Shown piece after piece: positions 60,822 to 64,000 of a stretch of DNA of 64,000 nucleotides (position 1 is the stretch's first letter; each line of letters begins with the position of its first letter). The notes under the pieces were generated by a model. It was not told the origin of the DNA, ran no database searches, and saw only the letters and a program-made list of their open reading frames with translations. Both the position numbers and the translations under genes were made by a program. Source of the DNA: DATAGF01 sp963819845 (lineage in GTDB: Bacteria; Actinomycetota; Thermoleophilia; Miltoncostaeales; Miltoncostaeaceae); the NCBI GenBank assembly GCA_963819845.1, contig CAWFXQ010000013.1, positions 372,001-436,000 on the forward strand, read 5' to 3'.

Positions 60822-61580
60822 GTGATCGAGTGGTACCGAGAGACCGTCGAGGAGACCGGACGATCCGGCGTCCTGTGGATGCTGATCGCCTTTGTGATCA
60901 CCTTCGCGATCACCCGCTGGGTCACGCGCCGCATACGGGGCAAGGACGCTCCGGAGGAGGCCGAGGACGGCGACGGGCTGATCGGCGACATCCACATCGG
61001 CGGCGTCCACATCCACCACCAGGTGTGGGGCATCGTCCTGATCCTCGTGGCGGCGGTCATGGAGTTCGCCTACCAGCCCGGCTCGCCCTGGCTGGAGGTC
61101 CTGGGGGCGATCTTCGGCGTAGGCGCCGCGCTGGCGCTCGACGAGTTCGCCCTCTGGGTGCACCTGGACGACGTCTACTGGTCGGAGGAGGGCCGGAAGT
61201 CGATCGACGCCGTCCTGATCGCGGCCTGCATCGGCGGGGTTCTCCTGCTGGGCAGCGCCCCGTTCGGCGTCGACGACGACGTGTCCGGCAGCGGGCTCGC
61301 CGCCGCCACAATCACCATCGCCGTCAACATCGGGCTCGCCATCGTCGCCGTGCTCAAGGGCAAGCTCGCGAGCGGCTTGATCGGGCTCTTCCTCACCGTC
61401 GTCAGCCTCATCGCGGCGGTCCGGCTGGCGAAGCCCGATTCCCCCTGGGCCCGCCGGCGCTACGCCGACCGGCCCAAGAAGATGGCGAAGGCGCAGCGCC
61501 GCTTCGGCCCCGAGCGCCAGGCCCGGTTGAACCGGTGGAAGGACATGCTCGGCGGCTCCCCCACCCCGCGGCAGCCGTGA
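60822..61580 (+). CDS. Multispanning membrane protein with G-G-x-H-x-H-H motif, copy B
   Basis: 252 residues. Homologous over its full length to the gene at 49699: IEWYRETVEETGRSGVLWMLIAF opening, TRRIRGKDAP, IGGVHIHHQVWGIVLILV with the three His, LALDEFALWVHLDDVYWSEEGRKSID with the acidic loop, and AKPDSPWARRRYADRPKKMAKAQRRFGPERQARLNRWKDMLGG at the end. About six membrane helices. The shared His cluster, D-E-F-A-L and D-V-Y-W are the invariant points. Unknown function, perhaps metal-related. GTG 60822 with GGGAGGG upstream. Confidence 0.7.
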   Translation: MIEWYRETVEETGRSGVLWMLIAFVITFAITRWVTRRIRGKDAPEEAEDGDGLIGDIHIGGVHIHHQVWGIVLILVAAVMEFAYQPGSPWLEVLGAIFGVGAALALDEFALWVHLDDVYWSEEGRKSIDAVLIAACIGGVLLLGSAPFGVDDDVSGSGLAAATITIAVNIGLAIVAVLKGKLASGLIGLFLTVVSLIAAVRLAKPDSPWARRRYADRPKKMAKAQRRFGPERQARLNRWKDMLGGSPTPRQP

Positions 61581-61583
61581 CCG

Positions 61584-62411
61584 TCAGCCCGCCGCGATGA
61601 GCACCACCCCCGCCAGGGCCACCGCCGCCCCGACCCACTGGAGCCGCCCCAGGCGCTCGTGCAGCACCGTCGCGGCGAGGGCCACGGTCGCGACCGGGTA
61701 GAGCGACCCCAGCACCGCGACGACGCTGACCAGCCCGCGCTGGCTGCCGACGGCGAACATGAGGTTGGCGGAGGCGTCGAGGATCCCCGCGCCGATCACC
61801 AGCGGCAGCACCCGCCGCCCCACGGCGAGGCCCGCCCCCACCGCCACGACCCCGAGCAGCGCGATGGGGATGGACCCCGACCGCGCCCCGACCAGGGCCC
61901 AGAGCGCGCCCGACCGGTCGGCCGACTCGGCGATCAGCACGAAGAAGCCGCCGAAGCCGAGGGCAGCGGCCGCGGCGAGCCCGAGGCCCCGGCGCGAGGC
62001 CGGTCCGGGCGCGCTCGCGGCGAGGGCCGCGCCCGCCAGGGCGACGACCATCCCGGCCAGGGCGACCGGTCCCGGCGACCGCCCGGCGGCGAGGTCGAGC
62101 GCGAGCGGCAGGAGCGCGCCCAGGGCCGACACCGGCGCCACCAGGCTCATCGTCCCGACCGCGAGCCCCCGGTAGAAGGCCGCCAGCCCCAGCGCCCCGC
62201 ACGCGCCCGCGGCGATCCCCAGGGCGTAGCCGCCGGCGCCGGGCGCGTCCGGCCGCGCAAGCGCCAGCAGGATGAGGGCGAGGACCAGGCCCGCCGCCTG
62301 CGAGAGGGCGACCACGGTGAACGCGTGCGCCCGGCGGCTCGCGAGGCCGCCCAGGAAGTCCCCCACGCCCCACGACAGGCCCGAGGCCAGGCCCAGCGCG
62401 ATCGCCAGCAC
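61584..62411 (-). CDS. EamA-family transporter
   Basis: 275 residues, ten helices, two EamA repeats: LAIALGLASGLSWGVGDFLGGLASRRA opens the first, GLVSVVAVLGSLYPVATVALAATVLHERLGRLQWVGAAVALAGVVLI closes the second. The glycine-rich helices, YRGLAVGTMSLVAPVSALGALLP and the ERLGRLQWVG loop are typical. No relation to the gene at 51067 beyond the family. It lies 3 bases beyond the stop of the membrane protein copy B (convergent) and just after a stop of the GSH reductase on the same strand. Substrate unknown. Confidence 0.82.
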   Translation of the reverse strand: MLAIALGLASGLSWGVGDFLGGLASRRAHAFTVVALSQAAGLVLALILLALARPDAPGAGGYALGIAAGACGALGLAAFYRGLAVGTMSLVAPVSALGALLPLALDLAAGRSPGPVALAGMVVALAGAALAASAPGPASRRGLGLAAAAALGFGGFFVLIAESADRSGALWALVGARSGSIPIALLGVVAVGAGLAVGRRVLPLVIGAGILDASANLMFAVGSQRGLVSVVAVLGSLYPVATVALAATVLHERLGRLQWVGAAVALAGVVLIAAG

Positions 62412-62420
62412 CGCGCCGGG

Positions 62421-63385
62421 CTAACCGCGGCCGTGCGGCAGCGCGAAGTCGGTGTCGGGTCCCTTGGGGACGATCCCCGTCGGGTTGATGGACCCGTGGG
62501 TGAGGTAGTAGTGCCGCTTGATGTGGTCCATGTCGACCGTCGCGGCGACGGCCGGCCACTGGTACAGCTCGCGCACGTAGGGCCAGAGCCGCGGGTAGTC
62601 GACGATCCGGCGCAGGTTGCACTTGAAGTGGAGGGCGTAGACGGCGTCGAACCGCACGAGCGTCGTGAAGAGGCGCCAGTCGGCCTCGGTCACGCGGTCG
62701 CCGGCCAGGTAGCGGCGCTCCCCGAGCAGGTCGTCGAGGTCGTCGAGCGTGGCGAAGAGGGCGTCGAAGGCCTCCTGGTAGGCCTCCTGGCGCGTCGCGA
62801 ACCCCGCCCGGTACACGCCGTTGTTGACCGTCCGGTAGACGCGCTCGTTGACGCGGTCGATCTCGTCGCGGAGGTCCGCAGGGTAGAGGTCAACCGACGC
62901 GTCGCCCCACTCGTCGAACTCGGAGTTGAGCATCCGGATCACGTCGGCCGACTCGTTGTTGACGATGCGGGCGGTCTCGCGGTCCCAGAGGACCGGGACG
63001 GTGATGCGCCCCGAGAAGCCCGGGTCGGTCGCGGCGTAGGCCTCCGACAGGAACGCGAAGCCGTTGACCGGGTCGGGGCCGTGGCCGCGCCCCGGCCGGA
63101 AGGCCCACCCGTGCCCGTCGCGCACCGGGTCAACGACCGACATCGAGACCACCGCCTCCAGACCCTTGAGCCGGCGCACGATGATCGTGCGGTGGGCCCA
63201 GGGGCACGCCCGCGACACGTAGAGGTGGTAGCGCCCCGGCTCGGCCGGGTGGCCCGTCAACCCGTCGGCGGTCACGCGGTCGCGGAAGCGGCTCCTCTGG
63301 CGGACGAAGCGGCCGCTCGCGTCCGTCTCCGCGCGGAACTGGGCCCGGTCGCGCGGGTCCGCGACCGGGGCGGCGCCCCGCGGTC

Positions 63386-63389
<4 letters not shown>
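62421..63389 (-). CDS. Glutathionyl-hydroquinone reductase (ECM4/YqjG family)
   Basis: 322 residues. Xi-class glutathione S-transferase with the active-site motif SRACPWAHRT, FLSEAYAATDPGFSGRITVPVLWD, RIVNNESADVIRML and the C-terminal RWRLFTTLVRFDAVYALHFKCNLRRIVDYPRLWPYVRELYQ. It reduces glutathionyl-hydroquinones; actinobacterial members may use mycothiol instead. The Cys nucleophile is present. GTG 63389 overlaps uvrA by GTGA, an odd partner. Well-conserved and complete. Confidence 0.9.

Positions 63390-64000
<611 letters not shown>

Overview
The window is very GC-rich DNA (codon third positions almost all G or C) from a free-living bacterium. Gene content (urate pathway genes, membrane H+-pyrophosphatase, Rex, PPOX/F420-type enzymes, an MprF-type aminoacyl-phosphatidylglycerol synthase next to lysyl-tRNA synthetase, a GCS2-type ligase) points to an actinobacterium, possibly of the Thermoleophilia type. 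The phylum is my inference; no rRNA gene is present to fix it. Genes are packed into long operons whose members overlap by four bases at NTGA (GTGA, ATGA and apparently CTGA).

Positions 1-24470 form a nucleoside and purine catabolic island. It reads, on the minus strand, purine nucleoside phosphorylase, phosphopentomutase-like pmmB, deoC, two aldehyde dehydrogenase-family proteins, psuG, psuK and a LOG phosphoribohydrolase; adenosine deaminase on plus; then HAD phosphatase, cdd, deoA and a four-gene BMP-type nucleoside ABC transporter on minus; urate oxidase and HIU hydrolase on plus; and xanthine dehydrogenase (three subunits) with an embedded 8-oxoguanine deaminase, uraD and allantoinase on minus. 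Together they account for uptake of nucleosides, cleavage, use of the (deoxy)ribose as ribose-5-P, or as glyceraldehyde-3-P plus acetaldehyde and then acetate, recycling of pseudouridine, and oxidation of the purine base through urate to allantoate.

Positions 24500-30500 are a patchwork: a VOC protein divergent from a WYL regulator, small proteins, a frameshifted conserved protein, a ~0.6 kb decayed integrative element lying between two copies of the 3' end of an Rrf2 regulator gene, and two tandem related PH/GRAM-like proteins. Positions 30600-44400 carry hppA, a GCS2 ligase, an acetyltransferase, a ClC channel with rex, an acyl/aryl-CoA ligase, a secreted subtilase and the tsaE-tsaB-rimI-tsaD tRNA t6A block with a family 4 uracil-DNA glycosylase. 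Positions 44576-46691 are panC-panB plus a PPOX protein. Minus-strand genes from 46710 on are fumC, a truncated PPOX gene, an M20 peptidase, a membrane protein with a His-rich motif, a methyltransferase, two transporters, a lipoprotein, an MprF-like protein and lysS. The right end has a BBE-type flavoprotein divergent from an HxlR-SCP2 regulator, an S1C serine protease, a second copy of the His-motif membrane protein, an EamA transporter, a glutathionyl-hydroquinone reductase and the 3' part of uvrA.

About eleven genes carry single-base frameshifts although the reading on both sides is fully conserved. Four of these share one context: an extra A in a GTYRAC hexamer. The pattern looks like systematic sequence error or a hotspot rather than random gene decay, so frameshifted genes are annotated as genes and the break is located in each.
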